DNA from: Codonopsis lanceolata
Lineage: Eukaryota; Streptophyta; Magnoliopsida; Asterales; Campanulaceae
Direction: 5' to 3'
Length of the DNA stretch: 64,000 nt
Assembly: GCA_013146195.2 (NCBI GenBank)
Contig: CM028384.1
Location: forward strand, 78,836,728-78,900,727
Shown here: piece by piece, positions 33,376 to 44,901 of the stretch
Layout: each line of letters begins with the position of its first letter
Numbering within the stretch: position 1 is the first letter of the stretch
Made by a program: the position numbers and the translations under genes
The notes under the pieces: generated by a model
Database searches by the model: none
What the model was told of the DNA's origin: nothing
The model's input: only the letters and a program-made list of their open reading frames with translations

Positions 33376-34304
33376 CAGGGCCGGCCCAAGGGCAAAACTT
33401 GATAAATTAGGGCTTTAGGTCTCGTTAAATAAAAGGTCTTAATTTTTTTTTTTTTACTATTAGTACTACTCTTAGATTAATAGATCCTAAACAACTAATT
33501 AGCTAAACTAAAATACAATTATTCAATTAACAGTTATCTACTTAAGGAGATAATTTTTACCAAAGAAATTGCGATAGAAATGAATATAAAACCTAAGTTT
33601 CGTGAAAAACATACTATTAGTAGAAAAAAAAAGCAATTTGATGAAAATATTAACAATGAAGTAGTAAGATCTCCCAAAGAATCATTTAAAGTTGATTATT
33701 TCTTGTACATACTAGATAAAACAATCTCTTCATTTCAAAGTAGATTGGAACAATTTAAAATGTATCTAGATATTTTTGGGTTTTTATTTAGCATTGAGAA
33801 ATTAAGGTCATTAAATAATGAAAATTTTAAAAAAAATTGTCTTAACCTTGAAAATTCATTAAAACATAATGACAACTCTGATATTAAGAGATTAAATCTA
33901 TTTATAAAACTAAATTTTTTAAGAGAAATTATGCGAGTGAAAAATGATACACCAAAGGATATATTTAATTATATATTAAGGGTTGAATCTTTTCCAAGTG
34001 CGGAGATCGCTCATAGAATAATGTTAACAATTTCCGTAACTGTTGCTTCAACAGAAAGAAGTTTTTCTAAGCTAAAATTAATAAAATCTCATCTAAGATC
34101 GATAATGTCTCAACAAAGATTAACTAGACTAGCTTTAACTGAAATCGATTACAATAATTTAATAAATGATTTTGCATCTCAAAAAGCACGAAAGATAAAC
34201 TTCAAATAAAAATATAATAATTTTAATAATAAATTATTATTTACTTTTAAAAAGTCTCATTCTATATTTCGCTTTAGGCCTCCATAATGATTGGACCGGC
34301 CCTG
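33376..34304 (+). mobile_element. hAT transposon, internally deleted
   Basis: Terminal inverted repeats CAGGGCCGGCCCAA (33376) and the complement of CAGGGCCGGTCCAA (ending 34304). Target duplication CCGTACGATA occurs at 33354-33363 and 34305-34314; 8 bp is the hAT norm. On the left, 12 extra bases (gggccctgacga) lie between the duplication and the inverted repeat. The element is 929 bp and codes only for the transposase C-terminus. Confidence 0.88.
33580..34209 (+). CDS. hAT transposase C-terminal fragment
   Basis: A 209-residue open frame. The last 75 residues are the hAT dimerisation domain: FPSAEIAHRIMLTISVTVAS, TERSFSKLKLIKSHLRSIMS, QQRLTRLALTEID, as in plant zinc-finger MYM-type-1-like transposases. 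The N-terminal BED/TTF zinc finger and the catalytic RNase H-like D, D and E regions are absent (normal transposases of this group have 600-800 residues), so it cannot catalyse excision, although it might dimerise with a full-length relative. It starts at the first ATG, about 200 bp inside the left terminus. The sequence is K/N-rich, in line with its AT-rich DNA. Confidence 0.85.
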   Translation: MNIKPKFREKHTISRKKKQFDENINNEVVRSPKESFKVDYFLYILDKTISSFQSRLEQFKMYLDIFGFLFSIEKLRSLNNENFKKNCLNLENSLKHNDNSDIKRLNLFIKLNFLREIMRVKNDTPKDIFNYILRVESFPSAEIAHRIMLTISVTVASTERSFSKLKLIKSHLRSIMSQQRLTRLALTEIDYNNLINDFASQKARKINFK

Positions 34305-34314
34305 CCGTACGATA

Positions 34315-35200
34315 TCGGCTCATTTGATATTTGGAATAAACAAATCTTATAACTGAAGAGGTCATTCAAAAAAAACCAAGAACGGATGGTTTATATGTAA
34401 TTGTTGAGAGGGTAATTCAAATAAAATTCATAAATGAGGTTCATATGTAATTTACATACTTACGGATCAATATAAACTGTCAGTTGTGTTTAATATAATT
34501 CGATCAGTACCATCAGTTATATATTGGGTTCTTTTATAATATAGATTATAGGAATAATTACTTTTTTTAGATTCATACAAATTGGGATAATCAATTTAAC
34601 CAATAAATATTTAATATTCAAAATGTTATCATCGTACTTATGATTTAAATTCAATTTGGTCCATCTCGTGAACTCCTTATCCCAATTATGTAAGGAAATA
34701 GTTGATAAGAAGTAACAAAGAGACTTTATCAAAGGTAATTTTGTCTATCCACATTTCACTCAAATTGATTAGAAAAAGTGAGACTTTTGCATACTCCGTT
34801 CTTTCCCAAAAAAAAAAAAAAAGTCTGCTATAATATTTTGAGATGTTTCACTTTAAAAATTCACTTTCAAAAATAATATCAAATATCTTCATAACATCTT
34901 AACATCACCCACCTTATTTGATATCAGCATATTGATTATATTTAAACATTATTATAATTATGACAAATTCTAATGTTAATTATATCCTTTAATAATCAGA
35001 ATTTTCAAACATTGACTTTTTGGGTGGAATATAAAGAGTATTAGTTTGAGTGTCATGTAGATGAACAAAATACCCTAATAATGTCTATTCGTTAGTCAAA
35101 GTCAATAATATTTTTACAAAATTTAAATTGGAGGGACCACATTACACTAAAATCAGTATCCAGGTCACATTTTGAATATTGAAAGTTTGTCCGTCAAATT
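34315..35200. other. no gene seen
   Basis: AT-rich non-coding DNA with an A14 run near 34808. Confidence 0.5.
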
Positions 35201-35207
35201 ATTTACC

Positions 35208-35400
35208 TCAATTGTAGCTCAGTTGGTTAAGAGCTGGTAGATTTGGAACAGTACCAAGGATTGAGTCCTAGCAACCGCAGTGTGAGGGTGGTTCCTTGTA
35301 GGTACTAGACACGGGTCCTCCTAACTACTTAATTGCTAAGTCATCGTGATTTTCCCTCTCACATTCTCATGGGGCTGGGATGTAGGGCTCTCGGGGGGGG
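35208..35400 (+). mobile_element. tRNA-derived SINE-like element
   Basis: The head carries a pol III box A (TAGCTCAGTTGGTTAAGAGC) and, about 35 bp on, a degenerate box B (GGATTGAGTCC). It does not fold as a real tRNA and continues into an unrelated body ending in a G run at 35392-35401. Boundaries approximate; no target duplication identified. Confidence 0.55.
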
Positions 35401-35450
35401 GGAGAATTTCCCCTTTTTGGAACAAAAAATAAAAAATAAGATCTGTAATA

Positions 35451-35635
35451 TATTCCCTCCGTTTCTAAATAATTGTCCTCGTTTGCTTTCTTATCAGTTA
35501 CAAAATAATTGTCTTTTTTCAAACTTTTTCTATTTTGAAAACCACTTTTACTACTTCTATCTTTACTTTTTCTAGCTATTTTAATTATTGACACATATAC
35601 TATCGGGTGACAATTATTTGAAAAAGGAAAGAGTA
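35451..35635. mobile_element. Stowaway-like MITE
   Basis: Left end TATTCCCTCCGTTTCTAAAT then AATTGTC; right end is the inverted form (GACAATTATTTGAAAAAGGA then AAGAGTA). Long imperfect terminal repeats and TA ends fit Tc1/mariner Stowaway MITEs. Open frames across it are not real. Confidence 0.75.
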
Positions 35636-35699
35636 ATAATTACAAAAAAAGATGTAAAAGCAAAACTTAACTTTTTCTCTTTCTACATTATATCAGCTT

Positions 35700-36190
35700 C
35701 TTGGTTGCTTCGAAGTTCAAATCAACTTCCAATTTCAGTGTGTTTGGATTTATGAAGTCTGTTTGTAAGTTCAAATCAACTTCCAATCATCATCATCATC
35801 ATCATCATCACCAATGGAGTACTACTCATGATTTCTATAATGTTTGTGTTTGATGGTGAAAACAAACAGATTGCATTTGAATTTGTATTGGATATTGAGA
35901 GCAATCAGTCCCCTTTTCCATACTTTGAAAGCTCAATAAGGTGAGTCCTAGTGATTATCCCCTCATATTCTACTGTTGTTAATTTCTTTTCTTTTGATTC
36001 ACTTCAAACAAGGCTATTTACATTTATTTACCTTTTCTCCTCATTTAATTGGTAATGTGGTTAAGCTTGAATCTTAGTGATTTTCCTCATATTCTACTAT
36101 AGTTTCATAAGATTGTTCATTACTTGTCTAGGCTTTCGGCAGACCATTCATCAAGTTCTCATAAATTGACGTCTTCGTGAAAGTAAGTCT
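35700..36190 (+). other. possible gene leader with two splice-like exons
   Basis: Not AT-repeat-like: a donor-like AAGGTGAGT near 35938 and a 48-bp block from gctttcggcag (about 36133) to GAAA|GTAAGT (36181), preceded by an acceptor-like ttgtctag. No coding frame is open. The 35700-35860 part resembles 40140-40300. This could be the non-coding leader of a gene whose coding exons are gone, or chance signals. Confidence 0.3.
35786..35810. repeat. (ATC)n microsatellite
   Basis: Eight ATC units. Part of a sequence with similarity to 40170-40300. Confidence 0.95.
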
Positions 36191-36195
36191 TAAGC

Positions 36196-37199
36196 AATTA
36201 GACTTCTCCGATCTGACATATATAGTTTTCTTTTGCCTCTGACAAGCGTTTTGTAGCTAAGATCTCAATGAATATATCACACATAGCTAGGATCTTGACG
36301 AAAATATCACACGGAATGTATCTACTAACACACCCTAGTAAAGCAAATAAAGAACACCAAGATGTAAATACTGTTCTACAAACAATGTTTGTACATCGTG
36401 CTAATATGAAAAAACTTCTACTAAAGAAAAGATTGTACGGATGACAATACTTGAACAAAACACTTGGAAACTCTCTATTGAGTTTAGGTAAAACGCATTT
36501 TTGGATTACTGTACTTACACAAGATTGCAGTTAAGTCACTTGAACTTTAAAATTTTCGTAATGACCACTGCACTTGAGGTATGTTGCAAATTAACTCATT
36601 TTTTGGATTGACGTTAAGTTCGGATGTTAACTTATGTTAAATACCTATTTTAAATAATTTTATCAATTATTTTTTTTAAACAGTATATCGGGTAAAGAAA
36701 AAATTTAGAAACAGAGGATTAAAAGGCTGAGATTAAAGAGAAGGATAGAAACAAAAAAATGGTGGTGGGACATGTTTTTCTCGAGCCACAAGGAATCATC
36801 TCCAAGGAGCTGAAAAGGGGATTTTCTCACATAAAAAAGATTTCAAATTTTTAAGAATTATAAGAATCTCAAAAGAATTAATATTGGAATTGTTTGATAA
36901 TTTTCTTGTGGCATTTACAATTCTCAATCAACTTATGACAATTGACCCATGAGACAATTTACCAATATTATAATCCCAATTCATTCAATAATTAGTATTC
37001 TAAGAGTTCCATCTAAACATTTTATGTTCGAAAAGTCTAATATTAAAGGATATATACTTAGAGTTGATGATAATTACAATAATGATTGAATATAATCAAT
37101 ATGTTAATATCAAAAGTAAAGAGTAAAATATTAAGGGTTATATACTATTTTTTGCGTGGAACGGAAGGATTATAATAAATTAAATTTTGGCATTCCTAA
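36196..37199. other. no gene seen
   Basis: AT-rich. 36490-36600 has the cacttgaactttaaaattttc / gaccactgcacttgaggta type of sequence typical of old plant dispersed repeats. Confidence 0.4.
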
Positions 37200-37333
37200 A
37201 TCACAAACTCAAACTCACCCTTAATCATTTTGTTAGAAAAACATATTAAAAAATGTAATTGTTAGCAAAAGATATTAGAAAATGTTAAGGTCTGGGTATC
37301 TACGATTGACGCTACCTTACCTTTAGTATGACC
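37200..37333. repeat. partial third copy of the 0.9-kb dispersed repeat
   Basis: Matches the last ~130 bp of 29023-29908 and 31640-32496 (acccttaatcattt ... gttagcaaaagatattagaa). After the solo LTR, 37549-37620 continues the match with 32495-32560, so these two loci are old duplicates. Confidence 0.75.
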
Positions 37334-37548
37334 TGTTAGAGAATAATATATTTATATTTATTTGTAATTATTATTCTTTGTTATTTACTTTCCTTGTATG
37401 GTTCCTTTCCTTATTGTAATTCATACCTTATAAATGTTTCTTGTATCACACTCCTAATGTAATCATAATTATATTCTTTTATATAAATAGGTAGTTCAGT
37501 CAATGAAAATCCTACTTTACTATTCCTGAAGTTTATTATACTCTAATA
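37334..37548 (+). mobile_element. small solo LTR, probably Copia (215 bp)
   Basis: TGTTAGAG ... CTCTAATA ends (final CA mutated to TA), a TATA-like ccttataaatg near 37426, and target duplication TGACC at 37329-37333 and TGACT at 37549-37553. The duplicate locus near 32495 lacks the insertion. Strand is inferred from the TATA. Confidence 0.7.
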
Positions 37549-37553
37549 TGACT

Positions 37554-38204
37554 AACCTACTCTTTGCAGTTGTTATGATAAGTTTGAATTGGATGATTTC
37601 TATAAGAGTGTGTTTGTCTGTGTGTGTGTGTTGAGTGTATATTTTTTGGGTTCTTTTAATGTAAAAGAAATCTAGACTTTATGTGAAAGATCAATAGTAA
37701 CTAGAATTCAAACAATCTATCAATTTGGTCCGTGATGTAGCTTGTACTGTAGCTACACCCGAATGAGCATTGACCAAAAAGTCAAATATGTAAATAGCGG
37801 AAGACTTTAAACAATTAAAACAATAATAAACACAGAAGTTTGTCAAGTAATCTACAAGCTATGCTTGTAGATCCAGCCTTATGGTAAAAAAATTTCATTA
37901 AAAAGAATTATGTGTTTAACAAAACAAATTGTGAAATCACCAAAATATCAAAGCTCTCACAAGACAACAAGTCTTTGAAAAAAAACCTACAAAAACAAGG
38001 TATAGAAAACGTGAGATTAAAAAACAAATTTCCTAGAAATTAGGAACGCAAACAGCAACAACAGCAATATAGTTCACGACGAAGCTACACCCGGAGCTTC
38101 ATCCAGATTTCCAGCAACAACAATGCTTTCTGTTTTTCTCACAATCTGAACGATGTAATCTCTTTATGTATTATGCTCTGCGTGTCCTCTTATGTACGCC
38201 ATAC

Positions 38205-38281
<77 letters not shown>

Positions 38282-38800
38282 GTGGAAACCTACAATATAT
38301 TTAGAAAACAAAAGACTCCAAGAAACTAAAGGATTAGAAAGAAACAAAGGAGTTAGATTCCATAATCAATTAAACCACCTTTATTACACAGATTTTATTA
38401 CCAAATATATGGATTCTTTGAGAGTTTTTAGGAAATAACTAAATATGGTAATTTTTTACCAAATATTTGGGACCAAAAAAGGTTAAAATAAGACCAAAAA
38501 TAGGACACGCTGCTTATTTTGTCCTTACATTATGTCAATCCAAACTGAAAACTAAATATCGATATGTTTGAACAAAAACTAATTAATTTCAATTATTCTA
38601 TACAATAACTAACAAAGACGTTTAAGGATTATAACTGCAGTTAATAGAATAGAAGGGGTGTAATGAGAGGAGACCAAATGTGAGGCATAGACACTAAGAT
38701 GAACCAAATGATAAGGGGGCAAGCTGCATGAACCCTAAAGGGCCTACCGTAGGAATCTTACTTTACTGTACTTTAAATTTGTAAATATATGGATTTTTAG
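37554..38800. repeat. diverged duplicate of 32495-33290 with an ~0.9 kb insertion
   Basis: The two ends align with 32500-32640 and 33100-33290 (ggggtgtaatgagaggagac; gggcctac ... aatctta). The middle (about 37680-38530) has no counterpart at 32.6 kb and includes the TA array. I cannot identify the insert. Confidence 0.6.
38208..38277. repeat. (AT)n microsatellite
   Basis: Thirty-five uninterrupted AT units; the open frame of repeated IY across it is spurious. Confidence 0.97.
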
Positions 38801-38814
38801 AAGAAAAATTATTA

Positions 38815-39574
38815 TTAAAACGGGTCGACCTATTTTAACATGCTATCATCATAACTAGTGGAAGCAAATTATGCTCACGTCTATATGTCGCTCAGTCCGC
38901 CCATTAAAATATAGGTATGAGCACACTTAAATTTTAATCTAGGTATAAATGAGCATGCCCAATAAGACCCTTAAGTTTTATGGTCACAAATGGACGCCCA
39001 CATTTTCTCCTCTCACTCTCACGATCAATTTTTTTTTGTATACCTGATAATCCAAAGTTGTTTCTCTTTATATATTTACATTTCTATCAATAACAATTCA
39101 TTAAGACAGAGAGAGTGTGGGGTAGAGAGAGAAACTAGAGAGAGATGCATGACAGTTACTTGTTCTTCGGGTTTGGTTTTCAAAACCAAAGAAATAGTTA
39201 GTAATGGTGGGAGTAATCGTTAATTTTTAAGAATAAAAAATTAACCCATTTTTTTAATTTTTTTCGATATCATATTACTTTTTATATACGGTCAATTACG
39301 TATTTTCTGGTTATGAAAAATATATATATCATATTTCCATTTAAAAACAATCGATTTGACGTAAAAATTAAGGAACTAAGGGAGTATTTTATTTCAATTA
39401 ACATACGGCAAAAATGAAAATATGTTCATGTTTTGATATTATTAATAGTTTTGCCAACACTAACAAGTCATGAAAAGTTTTTGAGTTCTTTTTAGAAATT
39501 TGGTTGCATTGGAAATGATGACAGATGTTAAAATATTACAAAAAATGTTGGTCTTTTTCCAATTATATTATATG

Positions 39575-39648
<74 letters not shown>

Positions 39649-39960
39649 ATAATTTTTTTGTAATTTTTGTATTTATTTGATAAGTTCATGTTAATGAGCA
39701 AATGGGTGCCCATGGGCGCCCATGTCCATTTAGTGTACGCCCATATATGCTCATGTTATTAAATGAACACTTACTTGCTCGCTTATTTGAACCCGCCGCC
39801 CATTTAGACCCGCCCATTTGTCAGCTCTTATCATAACCCAACCCATTACGATCTATTTTATTTATTTAGGTTTTAATGGGGTTCAACCCGTTTTAACCCA
39901 TTACCCATCTCAACTCAACTCATATCCAACCAAATTTACCCAATTGTCAGGCCTATTTTC
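38815..39960. other. possible non-autonomous transposon with inverted ends
   Basis: Left AAACGGGTCGACCTATTTTAAC and right AACCCGTTTTAACCCATTA are imperfect inverted repeats. Interior has GGGTGCCCATGGGCGCCC. No coding capacity. Low certainty. Confidence 0.3.
39579..39645. repeat. (TA)n microsatellite
   Basis: About 33 uninterrupted TA units. Confidence 0.97.
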
Positions 39961-40306
39961 TGTTGTGGTAGTACATCAGTTGGGGGCGAGCTGTATGTAC
40001 CCTTTAGGGTCTACTCAAGGTATCTTACTTTACCATAAAATGGTTGGTATCCAATTCCCTTCATCTCATTCCCATCCTCTGCGGAAAAACAATACGTCTT
40101 TTTCTCCTTGTACAATATATCCATCTTCTACTTCATTCTTTTGGGTGCTTCAACTTGAATGGTGGATTTGTTTGTAAGTTGATATTCATCATTTTACCCA
40201 CTCCATTGATTACTGTTACTCATTGTTTGATTAATTTCTAGTTTTTTCCTCTTTCTATACTAAACATACTCATGATTGCTACTCATCAAATGTTTGTGTT
40301 AAAATC

Positions 40307-40543
40307 TGTAAAGTAAGAAGGTTTTAGGAAGGCTGCCGGACCACCTCCATTAATGGTGGTAGCCGGAGGTGAGAGAGAGGAGAGAGCGTGCGTTAGATGT
40401 AGAGAGAGAAAGGAGTAAAAACTGATTTTATTATTGATTGAATTGATTAAAAAATAAAGAATTATTACATCAAGTATTTATCTAAAGACTAATGCCCTAT
40501 TGGACTTACAATGTTTGAGCCTCTTTGGCGTATATCGTCAACA
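40307..40543 (-). mobile_element. putative Copia-type LTR (3', minus strand)
   Basis: On the minus strand TGTTGACG ... TTTACA, 237 bp, directly preceded by the polypurine tract TTGAGGGGGAG (plus ctccccctcaa at 40544-40554), the classic plant Copia 3' LTR junction. A TATA-like agataaatac is present. No matching 5' LTR, primer site or polyprotein is found to the right. Confidence 0.6.
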
Positions 40544-40757
40544 CTCCCCCTCAATTCATACACGCAACTTTGCGAAGTGTGCGAGTTAAAGAAGTGCAAA
40601 CAAATGAGCCTCAATGGGCCGAGCCTCTTGGGTCAATACAAATCAAATGAGCCTTTACGGTAAATGGGCCTCTATGGACCTGAATCAAATGAGCTATAAT
40701 TTGGCTGAATTGTCTCTTTGGGCCTGAATAGTAACAATCTTTAACAAGATGTCAAGC

Positions 40758-40926
40758 AAGTTGATCGAAGCCCAGAAACGGATCACCCCGAAACACTTGT
40801 AGTAAATGTAGAACAAGTTGATCGGAGCCCACAAACGGATCACCCCGAACACTTGTAGTAGATGTAGAGCAAGTTGATCTGGGCCCATAAACGGATCACC
40901 TCGAACACTTGTAGTAGATGTTGAAA
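40758..40926. repeat. three 56-57 bp tandem repeats
   Basis: Units start aagttgatc at 40758, 40815 and 40871. Each contains aaacggatcaccYcg and acttgtagtaRatgt. They lie just internal to the putative LTR. On the minus strand they could encode repeats like RGDPFMGPDQLALHLLQV, but unit 1 is one base longer, which breaks the frame. Confidence 0.85.
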
Positions 40927-41197
40927 AGCCCAATATAAGGAGCCAATTCCCGAAAAACTTGCCCGATCAATGGCTAGAAGAACACAAAGGAGTATCCCAA
41001 ATCGAACTTTTATGTCTGAAAGATTACATCCTTAATCTGAAAATGTGGAATGAATACGAACCATACAGAGATAAGAAAAACAAGTCATTATTTGACTTTG
41101 TTCAAACAAAGAACTTCAAATAGAGACCCAACAAAAATATAATTTGGTGTCTCCTCACGTTCAAATTTTAGAGTTCTTAATTCACACACAAACAAAT

Positions 41198-41497
41198 ATG
41201 TCAACCACTTTCTTGGCTGCTGTAGATGATCATTGTTGCATACAAACCCCCTTCTTGGAATTAAAGCCCCTATTAGTTGGATTCTTCACCTTTCCAAGAA
41301 AAATCCCAACCAAAAAATTCACAATTCACTGTAACGCATCCAAGAAAGGAAACCAACCTTTGAGTTTCAGTTTATTAGACTCTTCGAGTTTCAGTCAAAA
41401 AATTAAAGATCGAAGCACTTGTTGCGGCCGCCATTTTCACAAATACTTGGTGGGTAATCACATTATTGGACTAAAACAGCAAGCAGCCGACAACTAG
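41198..41497 (+). CDS. unidentified ORF with a plastid-transit-like N-terminus
   Basis: From the methionine at 41198 the frame gives 99 residues beginning MSTTFLAAVDDHCCIQTPFL, rich in S, T and basic residues with almost no acidic residues until about position 60. This composition is typical of chloroplast transit peptides, and KKFTIHCNASKKGN resembles a cleavage region. No domain is recognised. The reading after about residue 70 (KIKDRSTCCGRH) looks different and may be past a lost splice site or frameshift. It may be the first exon of a host gene interrupted by the solo LTR at 41688, or captured by an element. I use the internal ATG because the upstream 18 codons (from 41144) are not transit-like. 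Confidence 0.35.
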   Translation: MSTTFLAAVDDHCCIQTPFLELKPLLVGFFTFPRKIPTKKFTIHCNASKKGNQPLSFSLLDSSSFSQKIKDRSTCCGRHFHKYLVGNHIIGLKQQAADN

Positions 41498-41682
41498 TAC
41501 AAAACACAGCCGAAGCCAGAGAGAAGACTCGGTGAAAGTGGTAGCTGATCTCCGGTGTTAAATGGACTCCATTTCCGATCGCCCGCATCAGAACTGAATC
41601 ACATTCAACACACGAGTTTGAGTGAATAGGGAAGAGGGAAAGATGATGAAAGGGAACCGCTGATAATAGGAGGTATAATGGT

Positions 41683-41687
41683 GTTGT
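41683..41687. repeat. target-site duplication, left (GTTGT)
   Basis: Identical to 45707-45711 on the other side of the solo LTR. Confidence 0.9.
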
Positions 41688-42440
41688 TGTGACAGCCCGA
41701 CCCGGACTCCAATGCGGAATCCCAAGGTCGTGCCGTCAAGACAAGCTAAAAGACGGACAAGCACCTGCTAAGCATAATGGTACGAGTCAAAAGATGAGCC
41801 ATCAAGCTCGAATAGGAAGGTAAAGCCATAACGGCAATACGGAACAACTAAAAACTAAAATATGCGGAAGCAAATCATAAGTTGAACCCAAGCCTTTAAT
41901 CCTAAACAAAGGAACGCAAGGCTGAGAGATAACTATCTCTCGACAAATTTACGACTCGCGTGACGCAACATTGCGCACGGATAACAAACCATCGGCAAAC
42001 CTAAGGCCGGCAAAGCTACAAGATCCCAACCTGGTATAAAACCACTCGACGGCTATAACATGCCGGAGGGACAAACTAACTAAAAGAATAAGAGATTCAA
42101 ATACTAACAACTAAACCAAGGACTCACGACTAAAATTGTCAGAGATAACATCAACAAAACTAGAATATGCGAGCTAAAACCTTGCTCGAAAAGACAACGG
42201 AATAACTTCTAAATAATTACAACAGCTCGACCAAACAAGTCGGCTCCCAAAATAATACGAAATAAAATACTAACATACTACCCAAGTAAAGTCTACATAA
42301 CTTTACATTCGCGTCTGACAAAATAATAAATACAACAATAATGATAACTCCAAGCTTTTGCTCGGGAGACCACCTGCTATCAAACATGCACCCGTAGGCC
42401 GCAACGCTGCACTAACGAGCTAACGAGCTCACTGCACGAA

Positions 42441-44426
42441 CTAAGGAAAACAAACACACGGAGTGAGTCATAATGACCCAGTAAGTTACTAAATGCAATA
42501 ATATGGCATAGCATGGCGTGGCATGGCATAATGCACAAGCATGTATAAAATCATGGCATCTTAATAGCATACCAATAATAAACTTGTATTAAGTCATCAA
42601 GTAACATAAACTTCATAAACCACATAGCACGTTATCTTTCATATAAGTGCTCATAGTAAGCCACATAAAGGATAGAGAAGATACCGAATTAGTGCCGTTG
42701 TGCTGCTTCTGCAATACACATTAGTAACCGGGTTGTACCATCGATGCTCGTGATTACATCGACACACTGAGCGGCTACACCGCAAGGGCAGCCCTTTCTC
42801 AGTCTAGCTTAGCATAATCCACTTGCTCTATTGGTTACAAGATGGGCTAACTTCCCCACTGGGGCCAACAGTGGAGGGTGTGTGAGGTCCCAGGTACGGC
42901 GATCCATAGCGAATACGAATCTTACGATTCGTATAGGCGATGTATCGTCCTACCCTGACATAAAAACCAATCCAAATATTGCCAGCTGGACTTACATGCA
43001 ATACACAAGTAGATATTTACTCGCATGCTCAAACAAGAACCAAGACCGTCAAGAGCGGACTTATCAAATCAAGTAGGTCATAAAGCTCTACACACCAATT
43101 TAACAATGCACATATTTGCACATACTTAACAAATCCAACTAACTTATCAGTTTAGTCCAAGAACCACATATTGAGGTATTCATAACCCTCAAGTCACAAC
43201 CCAATCAAACGTAGCATATAAGCTCAAGAAATCACAATATGAGGTCTACTATAGCCCTCTACTCGGGATTAAACCAAAGACTATTATTTAGTCTAAAAAC
43301 AACCATAAATCAAGACTTAGTGATTAGTCTATTCATAAAAGCATAACGGACTCAACCATAGTCCAAACCTGTCGTATATAATTGACATCCTCAAGACCAA
43401 TCTCAAGGGTACTAAAACTAAGTCGTAGTCATATCCTCGCAAGTGCTTTCATGTGCACGCGACCAAATTCCCTAAGAGAGAACTCATTCGATAATCATTC
43501 CTTAAAGCAATACGAGATCATAGGTTGGTCTCTAATGCTCCGTGCCCTAACGAGCACGCTCTAAATAAATCCCCAATAAGCCTCTATATCGTGGGTGTCA
43601 CAAATGGGACACAATTCGAGATGCTCGGTACTCACAATCAAAACCAACCAAAACCGAACATCGTAGGATTTCAACCTAAGGCTCACTAACATCTTATTGA
43701 ACCTAAAATGACTCCATTGAGTCTTAATATCGCATTTCATTAAATACACATTTCATAAATCCCAAAATTAACACATCATTCAAGTTTATAGAAATTCTCC
43801 CAAAAATAATCTGGGCTTGTTTCCCAAGCCTAAAAATCCAAGAACTCAACATAATCATAGTCAAACGAAACCCAAATGTCGTAGGATTTTCACTCGAGTT
43901 TATTAACACATTATTAAACTTATTTTGACTCCATTGAGTCTAAATACTAAGTTTCATTCATGACACATTTCATCAACCTCAACATTAATACCCACTTTAA
44001 TTAACAACAATTTATCCAATAATTCGGGCTTGATTCTCAAGCCCTAAAATTCACAACAAAACCCAACATAAATCATAACACATTTCATAAATCACTTAAT
44101 TTCAATTAAATGATCATACTCATGATGTTTAATGAGTTCCCATATCCAAAGCCCCAAACATAGGCATACTTTCATAATAAATCCAAGTAACATATGGACA
44201 TGATTTCTAACATGCTCATAATCCTAGAAACACAAGATGAAGAGTAACAATATACTTCAACAATCATAGAAGTCATCCTACAAATGCTCTTAACAAGTTC
44301 ACATGCTCAAATCACAAGTTAAAATCACACAAAGCAAGTATGTGTACTCATTGACCTCAAATAGCATAGAGTTTGTTTTCCTTAGGATCATTGAGTACAA
44401 AATCAAAGAGAGAAGAAGTAACTTAC
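42441..44426 (-). other. putative LTR intron in the solo LTR
   Basis: Donor AA|GTAAGTTAC at 44426 and acceptor TTTGTTTTCCTTAG ending at 42441 on the minus strand, corresponding to the signals in the other Tekay LTRs. Confidence 0.35.
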
Positions 44427-44901
44427 TTGTATTCTACACCCAAGAAATCAAGGAAGAAAACTATTCGGTTGAAAATGATCTACTCTTCAAGCTCTACACT
44501 TTTAATGAAGGTGGCTTGAGCAAATGAGGGAAGGATCATGGAGGATGAAGATGAGAGCTTCAAGAAGCCATGGGAGAAGCTTGAGGGAAAGGAATCCCGT
44601 TTTTAGAGAGTGATGGTGAGAAATGAGGGTCAAAACATCAGATTGTGGCTTATATTTGGTTAGAAATTGAGTGGGACAAGTGTCATGACCATGTGGTCTC
44701 TTAAAATCAGATTTTTGTGGGTTAAATGATCACTAAAGCCCTCTCTTAATCCACCCTTAAAACTTGTTAGGGATGTTAGGACATAAGTAAGGAGGGTTAG
44801 GGAGGTTTAAGTGGGGTTTAGAAAAGGTTTTGGATAGGAGTTTTGGAGCAAAAGTCGCAACAGCAAAACAGGGGAAAAATTCCGTAGGTGACTCCTGATG
44901 T

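Noticed and set aside
35208..35285. A tRNA gene
   Set aside because: Box A is good, but box B is degenerate and the acceptor and anticodon stems do not pair; a SINE head explains it better.
35367..35594. A small basic protein on the minus strand
   Set aside because: It lies over the Stowaway-like MITE and has no recognisable domain.
38166..38438. Open frame rich in IY repeats
   Set aside because: Translation of an (AT)n microsatellite; the same holds for the frames at 39528-39713 and 62983-63174.
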